DNA of 64,000 bases from Streptomyces klenkii (GCF_003626645.1 NZ_RBAM01000017.1:44423-108422); one strand, 5' to 3'; shown: positions 17,344 through 27,354, numbered from the stretch's first letter. The notes: generated by a model from the sequence alone, not told the origin. Made by a program: numbers and translations.

Positions 17344-18573
17344 TCAGAAGCCGTGCGGCAGCCACGGCGCCACGTCGCTGCCGAAGGCGGCCGCCGCCTC
17401 CTCCAGCGCGCCCTCGCGCAGCTCCCGCACCCGGCCCGCCCCCGCGAGCGCGGCCAGGGACACCCCGCCCAGATAGGCCGAGCCCAGCTCCCGTACGGAC
17501 AGGGCCAGATCGGCCGCGTCCTCCGTGCGCTCGCAGGACGCGCCCTTCGCGTCGCCCGTCAGCCGCCACCGCCCCGCGTTCCAGGGGCAGAAGTCGTCGG
17601 CGACCTCCAGCACCAGGTCCACCGCGCCGCGGTACGTCCGCGCGGCGAGCGCCGCCCCCACGTCGACCAGCCGTACGTGCAGCGAGTCCTTGACCCGCGC
17701 CTCGCACCGCCGCACGTCGCTGACCAGGTGCAGCAGCGGATCGTCCACGGGCCGGTTGGAGGCGGAGACGTACGACGTCAGGTCGATCTCCGTCAGATAG
17801 CGCCACAGCGCGGCGTACGCGGCAGGGGTCAGCGCCTCCGCGTCGCGCAGCAGCACCGTGCCGTTCGCGCCCGCGTCGGACCAGTCCGGGCGCACCGCGT
17901 ACCGCGCGTACCCCACCGTCCGCCCGTCCTCCTCGGCGAGCACGCACTTCAGCGGCGACGCGCCCTCGCGGCCGGCCGCCGGGTCCAGCACCGGCAGGGC
18001 CTCCCAGCCCGGCTGCCGCGCGAGCATCCCCGGGCGGGCGGCTACCCGGCGTGCGTAGACCGCCTCGCAGGCGTCGCGTGCTTCAGCGGGCTCCGACAAG
18101 CGCAGCCGCACCCCCTCCGTGCCCGGCGGGACGGACAGCCGCACCCGGGCCGTATCGATACGGACGCTCAGGGAGTGGGTCGCGATGCCGTAGCCGAACC
18201 GCCCGTAGATGTCCGGCTCGGAGGCCGTCAGGACGGCCAGCGGCTCACCCCAGGCCCGCACGTCGTCCAGCTGCCGCCGCATCATCCGCCGCAACAGGCC
18301 CCGCCTGCGGTGCGTCGGCAGCACGGACACCATCGTCACCCCGGCGGCGGGAACCCGCTCCCCGCCCGGAACCGTGATCCGGAACGCGAACGCCCCGGTC
18401 GTACCCACCGCCTCCGGGCCGTCCCAGACCCCGATCGACCGGTCGAACCCGGCCAGTTCACGCCACAGGGCGACTTCCTCAGGGGCCTCGGGAACGCCGC
18501 CGAACGCCAGCTCCAGGGCGGCGTACCAGCCGTCGAAATCGGCATCGCGCAGGACTCGCAACTCCGTCGTCAT
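17344..18573 (-). CDS. Eis-like GNAT N-acetyltransferase
   Basis: The product has 409 residues, the usual length for the Eis family. An N-terminal GNAT domain carries the acetyl-CoA-binding segment VTMVSVLPTHRRRGLLRRMM (about residues 80-98). ASEPDIYGRFGYGIAT follows, with the conserved Tyr that acts as general acid, then a second GNAT-like domain and an SCP2-like domain ending in a free C-terminal Phe (WLPHGF), which in Eis serves as the catalytic base. Mycobacterial Eis acetylates aminoglycosides and other amines at several positions; the natural substrate in Streptomyces is unknown. The gene is convergent with the glycosylase gene. A TAGGGA element six bases before the ATG could give a leaderless mRNA. 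Confidence 0.87.
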   Translation of the reverse strand: MTTELRVLRDADFDGWYAALELAFGGVPEAPEEVALWRELAGFDRSIGVWDGPEAVGTTGAFAFRITVPGGERVPAAGVTMVSVLPTHRRRGLLRRMMRRQLDDVRAWGEPLAVLTASEPDIYGRFGYGIATHSLSVRIDTARVRLSVPPGTEGVRLRLSEPAEARDACEAVYARRVAARPGMLARQPGWEALPVLDPAAGREGASPLKCVLAEEDGRTVGYARYAVRPDWSDAGANGTVLLRDAEALTPAAYAALWRYLTEIDLTSYVSASNRPVDDPLLHLVSDVRRCEARVKDSLHVRLVDVGAALAARTYRGAVDLVLEVADDFCPWNAGRWRLTGDAKGASCERTEDAADLALSVRELGSAYLGGVSLAALAGAGRVRELREGALEEAAAAFGSDVAPWLPHGF

Positions 18574-18721
18574 GCCCCATCCCTAGCAGCGATCCCGCCC
18601 CGCACGCGAAGGAATTTCACATATGGGGCCGACCCTGCCGCACGGGACGTACCGCGCGCGGCCGTGTCGGGCGCGGCGTGAGTCGACGCGCCGCCGAATG
18701 GGTGGATAAGGTCACGATGCA

Positions 18722-19861
18722 ATGACTGGCGGTGCGGAGACCCCGACGGCACGGATGCGCAAAGCATGGCACCGGGCCCGCACAAGCGTGCGCAAAGCCG
18801 GGGTGGACTACTTCCGCGGCGACGGCTCCGACTGGATCGCGCTCGCGGCCCTCCTCCTCACCGTCCCCGCGCTCGCCCTCACCACCATCGCGCTGCCCGC
18901 CTGGTGCGTGCCCACCGCCCTCGTCCTGCCCATCGTCGCCGGCGGGCTGCTCCTGCGCCCCGCCAGCCTGCTCGCCCTCTACGCGGCCTCCGCCGTCGCC
19001 CTCATCGCCGAGGCCGGCGTGCTGAACGCCGAGGCCGGCGGGGACGGCGTGCGCGTCACGCCCGGCACGATCCTCGTCGTCGCCGCCGTCGGCTTCCTCG
19101 GGCTGCTCATCGCCCAGTTCCGCAGCCGCGTCGGCGTGCCCTGGCGGCGCGGCGGCACCATGCTCTTCGACCTGCGCGAACGCATCCGCGTCCAGAGCAA
19201 GCTGCCGAAGCTGCCGCGCGGCTGGCACCGCGAGATGGCGCTGCGGCCGGCCGGCGGCCAGTCCTTCTCGGGCGACTTCGTCGTCGCCGCCCGCACGAAC
19301 GGCGGCCGCACCCTGGAAGTCGTCCTCACCGACGTCTCCGGCAAGGGCATGGACGCCGCCTCGCGCGCCCTGCTGCTCTCCGGCGCCTTCGGCGGCCTCC
19401 TCGGCTCCCTGCCGCCCCACGCCTTCCTGCCCGCCGCCAACGGCTACCTGCTCCGCCAGGACTGGGACGAGGGCTTCGCCACCTCCGTGCACCTCGTCCT
19501 CGACCTCGACAGCGGCGACTACGAGATGTTCTCCGCCGGCCACCTCCCCGGCCTCCAGCTCTGCGCCGGCACCGGCCGCTGGGAGGAGAAGGCGGCGGAA
19601 GGACCCCTCCTCGGCGTCTACGACGGCGCCCAGTTCGACCCCATAAAGGGCAGCCTGCGGCCCGGCGACGTCCTGATGCTCTTCACCGACGGCCTCGTCG
19701 AGACCGCCGAGCGCGACCTCACCGAGGGCATGGACCGCCTCACCGGCGAGGCCGACCGCTACGTCTCCGCCGGCTTCCAGGGCGCGGCCTGGCACCTCAT
19801 CGAGGCCGTCGCGAAGGACGTCAACGACGACCGCGCCCTGCTGCTGATCTGCCGGCACTGA
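18722..19861 (+). CDS. Membrane-anchored PP2C-type (SpoIIE domain) serine/threonine phosphatase
   Basis: The product has 379 residues. A basic cytoplasmic start is followed by three or four membrane helices (about residues 38-140), then a linker and a SpoIIE/RsbU-type PP2C domain (about residues 165-379). Metal-binding signatures are GGQSFSGDFV, LTDVSGKGMDAA and the terminal LFTDGLVET...DDRALLLI. Such enzymes usually dephosphorylate anti-anti-sigma factors and so control alternative sigma factors of stress and development. No sensor domain such as PAS or GAF is present, so any signal would come through the membrane part. A TAAGGT -10-like element lies nine bases before the ATG. The next gene follows 16 bases later and is probably co-transcribed. 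Confidence 0.88.
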   Translation: MTGGAETPTARMRKAWHRARTSVRKAGVDYFRGDGSDWIALAALLLTVPALALTTIALPAWCVPTALVLPIVAGGLLLRPASLLALYAASAVALIAEAGVLNAEAGGDGVRVTPGTILVVAAVGFLGLLIAQFRSRVGVPWRRGGTMLFDLRERIRVQSKLPKLPRGWHREMALRPAGGQSFSGDFVVAARTNGGRTLEVVLTDVSGKGMDAASRALLLSGAFGGLLGSLPPHAFLPAANGYLLRQDWDEGFATSVHLVLDLDSGDYEMFSAGHLPGLQLCAGTGRWEEKAAEGPLLGVYDGAQFDPIKGSLRPGDVLMLFTDGLVETAERDLTEGMDRLTGEADRYVSAGFQGAAWHLIEAVAKDVNDDRALLLICRH

Positions 19862-19877
19862 CCTTCGGAGGACCTGC

Positions 19878-20324
19878 GTGACCGCTCTCGACCTCGCCGC
19901 CGTAGAGGCCCTGGCGCGGCGCGCCCACGCCGCGCAGACGGACAAGGCCGGCCGCCCGTACACCGACCACCTGGCGGCCGTCGCCGAGGGCGTGCGGCAG
20001 CGGGGCGGCAGCGACGCGCAGATAGCCGCGGCCTGGCTGCACGACGCCGTCGAGGACGGCGCGGTGAGCGAGGAGTGGCTGGCGGCGGCGGAGCTGCCCG
20101 GGGAGGTCAAGGACATGATCCTCGCGGTCACCAAGCGCCCGGGCGAGCCCCCGGAGGCCTACGTGGCCCGCATCCTGGCCACCCCCGGAGCCCTCCTGAT
20201 CAAGGAATCGGACCTCGCCCACAACTCGGACCCCGAGCGGGCGAAGGAACTGGACGAGCCGACGCGGGTTCGCCTGGCGGCGAAGTACGCGCGGATGCGG
20301 TCGCTGCTCGGCATCGAGGCGTAG
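19878..20324 (+). CDS. Small HD-domain phosphohydrolase, MESH1/RelA-SpoT hydrolase-like
   Basis: The product has 148 residues from a GTG at 19878 with GGAGG seven bases upstream. The sequence follows the stand-alone (p)ppGpp hydrolase pattern: HAAQTDKAGRPYTDH (His31), WLHDAVED (His55, Asp56, Glu59, Asp60) and SDLAHN (Asp112). These are the manganese ligands and catalytic acids of MESH1 and of the SpoT hydrolase domain. It has no synthetase domain. It may hydrolyse (p)ppGpp or another nucleotide. The gene sits 16 bases after the PP2C phosphatase gene, which suggests a shared signalling role. Confidence 0.8.
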   Translation: MTALDLAAVEALARRAHAAQTDKAGRPYTDHLAAVAEGVRQRGGSDAQIAAAWLHDAVEDGAVSEEWLAAAELPGEVKDMILAVTKRPGEPPEAYVARILATPGALLIKESDLAHNSDPERAKELDEPTRVRLAAKYARMRSLLGIEA

Positions 20325-20340
20325 GGGACACGGCCGGTTC

Positions 20341-20438
20341 GGTACCGCCGGGCAGCACTGTCGTGGTAGCCCGCCGCGGCGGCGGGAAAAAGTCCGCCGC
20401 CGCGGCGCTCAGCCACAGCGGCGGATACCGGCGGTGCC
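20341..20438. repeat. Nested inverted repeat, copy C
   Basis: The outer arms are GGTACCGCCGG (20341-20351) and CCGGCGGTGCC (20428-20438), paired at ten of eleven positions. The inner arms are a perfect 13-base inverted repeat at 20373-20385 and 20394-20406 around an eight-base loop GAAAAAGT. It separates two convergent genes and may serve as their terminator. Confidence 0.8.
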
Positions 20439-20447
20439 GGGTGAACC

Positions 20448-21533
20448 TCAGCTCTTACGAAACGCCCATTCCATCCGCGGCTCCATCACGCACCGGAACA
20501 CCCGCCGTACCGGCGTCGTGCACAGCGCCGTCATCACCGCGATCGCGATCAGGGTGACCACGACCTCGCCGACCGGCTGACGGATCCACGCGGCCGCGTC
20601 GTACCACTCCCACCAGCGCGACAGCTTGATCAGGAAGCCGTGGAGCAGGTACCCGTACAGCGTCCCCGCGCCCAGTGACGTGAACCACGTGGCCCGGCGC
20701 GGGACCCAGGCGAGGAAGCCCGCCGTGAGCACGGCCGAGCAGAGGAAGAGGGCGAGCGTCATCACCGGCGCCGTCCAGGCCGGCTCGTGCAGGTCCTGGA
20801 CGGCGCTGTTCCGGTAGAACCAGCCGGTGTCCAGCGTGGGCGCCTGCCAGTACGCGACCGCGACCGCCGCCGCGAACACCGGCACCGCCGCGACCCGCAC
20901 CCACCGCCGCCGCACCAGCTCGAAGTGCTCGCGCCGCAGGTGCAGGCCGATCACGAAGAACGGCAGGAACTGGAGCACCCGCTGGAGGTCGAAGTCGCCG
21001 CCGATCTCGGGGGAGACCGCGGCCAGCACGGCCACCGCGAAGGCGATCGGCACGGGCCACCGGATGAGCTTCCAGATCGGCGTCGTGATCCGCCAGACGA
21101 AGAGCGCGGCGAGGAACCAGTTCAGGTACCACGGATTGAGCAGCGAAATCGGCTCCGGCGCCGCGTCGGGCTCCGCCCAGTGCTGGAAGTACGTGTACCC
21201 GACTTCGAAGACCAGGTACGGCACGACCACACCCGTGAGCAGCCGCTTGAGCTTGGCCGGGCTCAGATCGAAACCGCGGGAGAAATAGCCGGATATCAGG
21301 ATGAAGGCCGGCATGTGAAAGGTGTACACGGTCATGTAGAGCGCCATCGCGGCACGGCTGGAGTGCGAGAGCGGCTCCCATGCGTGCCCCAGCGCCACCA
21401 GGACGATCGCGAGGTACTTCGCGTTGTCGAAAAAGGGATCGCGCTGTGCCGGGGCGGCGGCGGGCGCGGACGCGGCTCCGGGCTGCCCCGAGGGGGTCAC
21501 CGCGCGGGCCGGAGGAGTGACGGCGGGGGACAT
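20448..21533 (-). CDS. Membrane acyltransferase, family 3
   Basis: The product has 361 residues from an ATG at 21533 (AGGG nine bases upstream). The open frame extends upstream through two tRNA genes but is not coding there. After an Ala/Pro-rich leader, the segment FFDNAKYLAIVLVALGHAWEPL carries the conserved His of the Acyl_transf_3 family, and about ten membrane helices follow (for example FHMPAFILISGYFSR and LNWFLAALFVWRI). Family members move acetyl or succinyl groups onto sugars, polysaccharides, antibiotics or wall polymers. The substrate here is unknown, and no sugar genes are adjacent. Confidence 0.88.
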   Translation of the reverse strand: MSPAVTPPARAVTPSGQPGAASAPAAAPAQRDPFFDNAKYLAIVLVALGHAWEPLSHSSRAAMALYMTVYTFHMPAFILISGYFSRGFDLSPAKLKRLLTGVVVPYLVFEVGYTYFQHWAEPDAAPEPISLLNPWYLNWFLAALFVWRITTPIWKLIRWPVPIAFAVAVLAAVSPEIGGDFDLQRVLQFLPFFVIGLHLRREHFELVRRRWVRVAAVPVFAAAVAVAYWQAPTLDTGWFYRNSAVQDLHEPAWTAPVMTLALFLCSAVLTAGFLAWVPRRATWFTSLGAGTLYGYLLHGFLIKLSRWWEWYDAAAWIRQPVGEVVVTLIAIAVMTALCTTPVRRVFRCVMEPRMEWAFRKS

Positions 21534-21771
21534 CCGACGCACCCTAGCGGCGTCGAGCCGCGACCGCCACGCCGCCCGGCAAGTCCTCCGATATCCACTG
21601 ACCACGGCTTTGCGGACAGTTTCTGGACGAAGTGCCGATGAAATGTCACGGGCCCACAGAAACAGGGAAGTTGGTGGCACGATGGTTGACGGGCGAGGGT
21701 CGCGGGGAGCATGACTCCCGGGCCGACCAGTGGGTGGACCGGTGTGTATCCGACCGAGGGTGTGATCAGTT

Positions 21772-21966
21772 GTGGCCATTTCGCTGTCAGTGGTGCTGCT
21801 CTTGGCGATCGTGCTGGTGGTGCTCTTCCGCTCCGGCAGCATCAAGGGCGGCCCGGCCCTGGTCGCCATCCTCTTCGGCTTCTTCCTCGCCTCGACGGGA
21901 ATGGCGCCGTCGATCCAGAGGTTCCTGAACTCGATCGCCGAGACGATAAACGGCATCAAGTTCTGA
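21772..21966 (+). CDS. Small membrane protein, hypothetical
   Basis: This 64-residue protein starts at a GTG and has two hydrophobic segments, AISLSVVLLLAIVLVVLF and GPALVAILFGFFLAST, followed by an amphipathic helix (MAPSIQRFLNSIAETING). The layout is that of a small double-spanning membrane protein. I recall similar short proteins next to the tRNA/tig region in other streptomycetes, but no function is known. A weak GAGGG lies 12 bases upstream. Confidence 0.7.
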   Translation: MAISLSVVLLLAIVLVVLFRSGSIKGGPALVAILFGFFLASTGMAPSIQRFLNSIAETINGIKF

Positions 21967-22054
21967 GGTCCCCGAGGCCGTACGCCTAGCGGGGCACGCC
22001 TTCCGCGGCACGGCTTCCGAGCTCTGCGGCATGCCTTCCGAGGCCGCATGACAA

Positions 22055-22079
22055 ACGCCCCCGGCAGAGCCGGAGGCGT
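22055..22079 (-). terminator. Terminator behind tRNA-Gly
   Basis: Arms ACGCCCCCGGC and GCCGGAGGCGT (one mismatch) around AGA form a hairpin. On the minus strand the hairpin is followed by TTTGT and begins four bases after the tRNA 3' end. It can also terminate the small membrane protein gene on the plus strand. Confidence 0.75.
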
Positions 22080-22082
22080 CGG

Positions 22083-22156
22083 TGGAGCGGGCGACGGGAA
22101 TCGAACCCGCGTAGCCAGTTTGGAAGACTGGGGCTCTACCATTGAGCTACGCCCGC
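22083..22156 (-). tRNA. tRNA-Gly (anticodon TCC)
   Basis: On the minus strand a full cloverleaf is visible. The acceptor stem is GCGGGCG with CGCCCGC, the D arm contains AGCTCAATGGTAGAGC, the anticodon stem-loop is CCAGT-CTTCCAA-ACTGG giving TCC, and the T arm is CGGGTTCGAATCCCG. The discriminator is T and the 3' CCA is encoded. Confidence 0.97.
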
Positions 22157-22342
22157 ACGCGCCGCGAGCCCGGAAGGGCCGTACGGCACGGTGTGCATCG
22201 TAGCGGGTCCGGGCGGTGCGCCGCACGTCACCCCTTCGGCCCTCCCGTTCGCGCCGGTCCCGCGCCGCCCCGCGCTCCCGGGCGCCGACGTTAACCAGGT
22301 CACCCTCGCCCCCGCGGGCATGTACCCTACGTCTCGCACTTA

Positions 22343-22419
22343 CGGGGTGTGGCGCAGCTTGGTAGCGCGTCCGCTTTGGGAGCGGAAGGTCGTCGGTTCG
22401 AATCCGGCCACCCCGACCA
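22343..22419 (+). tRNA. tRNA-Pro (anticodon TGG)
   Basis: The acceptor stem CGGGGTG pairs with CACCCCG. The D arm is GCGCAGCTTGGTAGCGC, the anticodon stem-loop TCCGC-TTTGGGA-GCGGA gives TGG, and the T arm is GTCGGTTCGAATCCGGC. The discriminator is A and CCA is encoded. C1-G72, as in bacterial tRNA-Pro, supports the identity. Confidence 0.97.
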
Positions 22420-22515
22420 GATGAACGGCCGTGGCCGTCCCGTGGCCATCCGGAATCACACGGAATCACGTGGAATCACGTGGCCACGGTCAAGATCACA
22501 TTGTGGGGCTCATCC

Positions 22516-22540
22516 TGCTTGCGGTTACTATGCAAGCTGC
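22516..22540 (+). promoter_or_regulatory. Probable tig promoter with inverted repeat
   Basis: TACTAT resembles a -10 element and is flanked by GCTTGC and GCAAGC, an inverted repeat with a nine-base centre that covers it. It lies about 100 bases before the tig start. A regulator binding this palindrome would block the promoter. No start site is known to me. Confidence 0.35.
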
Positions 22541-22635
22541 GCGCCCGTGTGTCTGCACTACCGAGTCTGCCTACCGGGCGCGATCCGCTGAACCTCAGCA
22601 GAATCACCAGAAGTCAGCCCCAAGGAGACCGAACC

Positions 22636-24012
22636 GTGAAGAGCGCCGTGGAGACCCTGAACCCGACTCGGGTTCGGCTCACTGTCGAGGTGCCCTTCGA
22701 GGAGCTCAAGGCCAGCCTCGACGCGGCGTACAAGAAGATCAACCAGCAGGTCACGGTGAAGGGCTTCCGTCAGGGCAAGATCCCGGCCCGTGTCATCGAC
22801 CAGCGCTTCGGCCGCGGTGCGGTGCTGGAGGAGGCCGTCAACGACGCGCTTCCGAAGTTCTACACCGAGGCGATCAACGAGGCCGAGCTGAACCCGCTGG
22901 GTCAGCCCGAGGTCGACATCACGGAGCTGAAGGACGGCGAGCTGCTGGCCTTCACCGCCGAGGTGGACATCCGCCCGACCCTGGAGATCCCGGACTACTC
23001 CGGCATCGAGGTCACCGTCGACTCCGTCGAGGTCACCGACGAGGACATCGAGAAGTCGATCGAGCAGCTGCGCGACCGCTTCGCGACCACCGCTCCGGTC
23101 GAGCGCGCCGCCGCCGAGGGTGACATCGTCACCGTCGACCTGGAGGCCAAGGTCGACGGCGAGGTGCTGGAGGACGGCGTCGCCAAGGGCGTCGACTACA
23201 CCATCGGCTCCGGCCAGCTGCTCGACGGCATCGACGAGGCCGTCACCGGCCTGGAGGCCGGCGGCACCGCCACCTTCACCTCCGAGCTCAAGGGCGGTTC
23301 CGCCGAGGGCAAGGAGGCCGAGGTCAAGGTCGACGTCACCGCCGTCAAGTCCCGCGAACTGCCGGAGCTCGACGACGACTTCGCCCAGCTGGCGAGCGAG
23401 TTCGACACCCTCGAGGAGCTGCGCGCCGACAGCCGCAAGCGCCTTGAGCGGATGAAGAAGTTCGACCAGGCCACGCAGGCCCAGGAGAAGGTCCTCGACG
23501 AGCTGATCAAGCTGGTCGAGGTCCCGATGCCGGAGAAGCTGCTCGAGGACGAGGTCAACACCCGTAAGCACAACCTCGAGCACCACCAGCTGGGCCAGAT
23601 GGGCCTGGACCTGGCGAAGTACCTGGAGATCCAGGGCAAGTCCGCCGAGGAGTTCGACGCCGAGCTCAAGGAGCAGGCCGAGAAGGGCATCAAGACCCAG
23701 TTCATCCTCGACGAGATCGTCAACAAGGAGAAGGTCTCGGTCGGCCAGGACGAGCTCACGGAGCACCTGATGCGCCGTGCCCAGTCCTCCGGCATGAGCC
23801 CCGACCAGTTCGCCCAGGCGGTTGTCGAGGGCGGCCAGGTCCCGATGCTCGTCGGTGAGGTCGCCCGCGGCAAGGCGCTGGCCACCGTGGTCGAGGCCGC
23901 CACCGTCAAGGACGCGGCCGGCGAGGTCGTCACCCTGGACGACGAGGACGAGGAGACGGTCGAGGCCGCCACCGAGGCCGTCGAGGCCGCCGAGGGCACG
24001 ACCGAGGCCTGA
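22636..24012 (+). CDS. tig: Trigger factor, ribosome-associated chaperone
   Basis: The product has 458 residues from a GTG at 22636 with AAGGAG upstream. The N-terminal ribosome-binding domain contains the signature GFRQGKIP (residues 43-50). An FKBP-like prolyl isomerase domain follows (about 155-240, GDIVTVDLEAKVDG...), then a long helical C-terminal chaperone domain. The tail is acidic (LDDEDEETVEAATEAVEAAEG), as in other actinobacterial trigger factors. It binds the ribosome exit site and holds nascent chains. It is the first gene of the tig-clpP1-clpP2-clpX cluster, separated from clpP1 by a terminator and a ClgR-type site. Confidence 0.97.
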   Translation: MKSAVETLNPTRVRLTVEVPFEELKASLDAAYKKINQQVTVKGFRQGKIPARVIDQRFGRGAVLEEAVNDALPKFYTEAINEAELNPLGQPEVDITELKDGELLAFTAEVDIRPTLEIPDYSGIEVTVDSVEVTDEDIEKSIEQLRDRFATTAPVERAAAEGDIVTVDLEAKVDGEVLEDGVAKGVDYTIGSGQLLDGIDEAVTGLEAGGTATFTSELKGGSAEGKEAEVKVDVTAVKSRELPELDDDFAQLASEFDTLEELRADSRKRLERMKKFDQATQAQEKVLDELIKLVEVPMPEKLLEDEVNTRKHNLEHHQLGQMGLDLAKYLEIQGKSAEEFDAELKEQAEKGIKTQFILDEIVNKEKVSVGQDELTEHLMRRAQSSGMSPDQFAQAVVEGGQVPMLVGEVARGKALATVVEAATVKDAAGEVVTLDDEDEETVEAATEAVEAAEGTTEA

Positions 24013-24061
24013 GCCCCGGTCGCCCGCGCAGGCGCCTCGCAGCGGCCCTGAAGGCAGCTCT

Positions 24062-24103
24062 ACGGACGGGTCCGGACGTGTTCGCACGTCCGGGCCCGTC
24101 CGT
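24062..24103 (+). terminator. tig terminator
   Basis: A hairpin of 19-base arms (ACGGACGGG-t-CCGGACGTG paired with CACGTCCGG-g-CCCGTCCGT, one mismatch) with a TTCG loop lies about 50 bases after the tig stop. Confidence 0.85.
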
Positions 24104-24211
24104 GTCCCCGGAGAGGGTCACCGGCGAGCCTCCGGGGCCCGCCGCCCCGCCTGCGCGACCTGCGGATCCCGCGCTCGGCCCGCGCCGGGCCCGTCCCGGC
24201 TCCGCGCCGAA

Positions 24212-24229
24212 CCTGCGCTCAGAGCGAAC
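24212..24229 (+). promoter_or_regulatory. ClgR-type operator upstream of clpP1
   Basis: CGCTCAGAGCGAAC matches the core CGCYNANRGCG reported for ClgR, the activator of clp genes in Streptomyces and Corynebacterium. It lies about 170 bases before clpP1 and roughly 40 bases before a -10-like TAGGGT (24268-24273), a fitting place for an activator. Confidence 0.65.
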
Positions 24230-24400
24230 AGTTCCTGATGCGGGATGGCGCCCGCCGAACAGCGCGTTAGGGTCCGTAGATACGAGGGCAGGGGACCACT
24301 TGGCGACCGCCGGAAGCAGTCCGGCCGCGCCGGCCGGACCCCGGTCCCCGGAGAAGACGCGGAGACGGCCCGTTGCCGTCAGAGACGAGCAGGTGGATAC

Positions 24401-25018
24401 GTGACGAATCTGATGCCTTCCGCCGCCGGTGAGATCGCCATCGGTGGTGGCCTCGGCGACCAGGTCTACAACCGGCTGCTCGGGGAGCGGATCATCTTCC
24501 TCGGCCAGCAGGTCGACGACGACATCGCCAACAAGATCACGGCGCAGATGCTCCTCCTGGCCGCCGACCCGGACAAGGACATCTTCCTCTACATCAACAG
24601 CCCCGGCGGCTCGGTGACGGCCGGCATGGCGGTCTACGACACCATGCAGTACATCCCGAACGACGTGGTCACCATCGGCATGGGCCTCGCGGCCTCGATG
24701 GGCCAGTTCCTGCTGACCGGCGGCACCCCGGGCAAGCGCTTCGCGCTGCCCAACACCGACATCCTGATGCACCAGGGGTCCGCGGGCCTCGGCGGCACCG
24801 CCTCGGACATCAAGATCCAGGCCGAGCAGCTGCTGCGCACCAAGAAGCGCATGGCCGAGATCACCGCGCTCCACACCGGCCAGACCGTGGACACGATCAT
24901 CCGTGACGGTGACCGCGACCGCTGGTTCACCGCGGACGAGGCCAAGGAGTACGGGATCATCGACGAGATCATCACCCACGCTTCCGGCGTTCCGGGCGGC
25001 GGCGGCACCGGGGCCTGA
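24401..25018 (+). CDS. clpP1: ATP-dependent Clp protease proteolytic subunit ClpP1
   Basis: The product has 205 residues from a GTG at 24401 with AGGTGG five bases upstream; an ATG four codons later is the alternative. The serine-protease triad is visible as Ser99 (GLAASMGQ), His124 (LMHQG) and Asp173 (RDRWF). It forms the chambered protease with ClpP2 and takes substrates from ClpX or ClpC. In Streptomyces, ClpP1 is the housekeeping peptidase needed for normal development. The ClgR-like site upstream suggests regulated expression. clpP2 follows 95 bases later. Confidence 0.96.
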   Translation: MTNLMPSAAGEIAIGGGLGDQVYNRLLGERIIFLGQQVDDDIANKITAQMLLLAADPDKDIFLYINSPGGSVTAGMAVYDTMQYIPNDVVTIGMGLAASMGQFLLTGGTPGKRFALPNTDILMHQGSAGLGGTASDIKIQAEQLLRTKKRMAEITALHTGQTVDTIIRDGDRDRWFTADEAKEYGIIDEIITHASGVPGGGGTGA

Positions 25019-25113
25019 GGCCCCCGGCGCAGTACGTACCGCCACACAGCCCGCAGCCGGGCCGGGAAGGCGCTTCCCGGCCCACCGACCGCCACCAGGA
25101 TGGTGAAACCCGC

Positions 25114-25767
25114 ATGAACATCTCGTCCCCGAGCGGCCTGTACACCGGCCCCCAGGCCGAGGCCCGTTATGTCGTCCCGCGCTTCGTCGAGCGCACCTCC
25201 CAGGGCGTCCGCGAGTACGACCCGTACGCGAAGCTCTTCGAAGAGCGCGTGATCTTCCTGGGCGTGCAGATCGACGACGCCTCCGCCAACGACGTCATGG
25301 CGCAGCTGCTGTGCCTGGAGTCGATGGACCCGGACCGCGACATCTCGATCTACATCAACAGCCCCGGCGGCTCGTTCACGGCCCTCACGGCCATCTACGA
25401 CACGATGCAGTTCGTGAAGCCGGACATCCAGACGGTCTGTATGGGCCAGGCCGCCTCCGCCGCCGCGATCCTGCTCGCGGCCGGCACCCCGGGCAAGCGC
25501 ATGGCGCTGCCCAACGCCCGCGTGCTGATCCACCAGCCCTCCAGCCAGACGGGCCGCGAGCAGCTCTCCGACCTGGAGATCGCCGCCAAGGAGATCATGC
25601 GGATGCGCACCCAGCTGGAGGAGATGCTCGCGAAGCACTCCACCCAGCCGATCGAGAAGATCCGGGACGACATCGAGCGCGACAAGATCCTCACTGCCGA
25701 GGACGCGCTCGCCTACGGCCTGGTCGACCAGATCGTTTCTACCCGCAAGAGTTCCGTAAACGTTTGA
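25114..25767 (+). CDS. clpP2: ATP-dependent Clp protease proteolytic subunit ClpP2
   Basis: The product has 217 residues. The catalytic triad is Ser115 (GQAASAAA), His140 (LIHQPS) and Asp190 (ERDKIL). Its N-terminal extension (about 25 residues, through ARYVVPRFVERT) is longer than that of ClpP1, as usual for actinobacterial ClpP2. The two subunits form a mixed tetradecamer. It is probably co-transcribed with clpP1, because the 95-base gap has no terminator. Confidence 0.96.
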   Translation: MNISSPSGLYTGPQAEARYVVPRFVERTSQGVREYDPYAKLFEERVIFLGVQIDDASANDVMAQLLCLESMDPDRDISIYINSPGGSFTALTAIYDTMQFVKPDIQTVCMGQAASAAAILLAAGTPGKRMALPNARVLIHQPSSQTGREQLSDLEIAAKEIMRMRTQLEEMLAKHSTQPIEKIRDDIERDKILTAEDALAYGLVDQIVSTRKSSVNV

Positions 25768-25909
25768 TCGCCGTGCCGCTGGTATCCCCCTTGTGCCGAC
25801 CGAGTAAGGCCAAGGGGGGCCCGCTCGGGGGGCCCGGCAAGGTACCGTCGATAGGCAAGCACCCGGGTTCGCAGTGCAAGGCGGATCCCAGGCGAAGGGG
25901 AAGCACCTC

Positions 25910-27199
<1,290 letters not shown>

Positions 27200-27225
27200 C
27201 GCTGCGCTGAGCTGAGCTTGTGGGG

Positions 27226-27270
27226 GAGGGGCGCCTGGCCTGGATGGCCGGGTGCCCCTCTTTGTTGTTT
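27226..27270 (+). terminator. clpX terminator
   Basis: Arms GAGGGGC and GCCCCTC enclose a second stem GGCC/GGCC and are followed by TTTGTTGTTT, a typical rho-independent layout. Confidence 0.88.
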
Positions 27271-27354
27271 ATGGGTTCGTGGAACGGGTGATCGGTCCGC
27301 GTATCGAACGGGTGGTCGGCTGGGGATTGCCGGACGCGGCGGGGTCCGTGTTCC

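Noticed and set aside
21534..22469. Extension of the acyltransferase frame upstream through the tRNA genes
   Set aside because: The frame crosses two tRNA genes and a small membrane protein gene; acyltransferase similarity begins only after the ATG at 21533.
22440..22500. GGAATCAC-type short repeats before tig as a CRISPR or iteron array
   Set aside because: Only three short imperfect units (GGAATCACACGGAATCACGTGG) are present, with no spacers.
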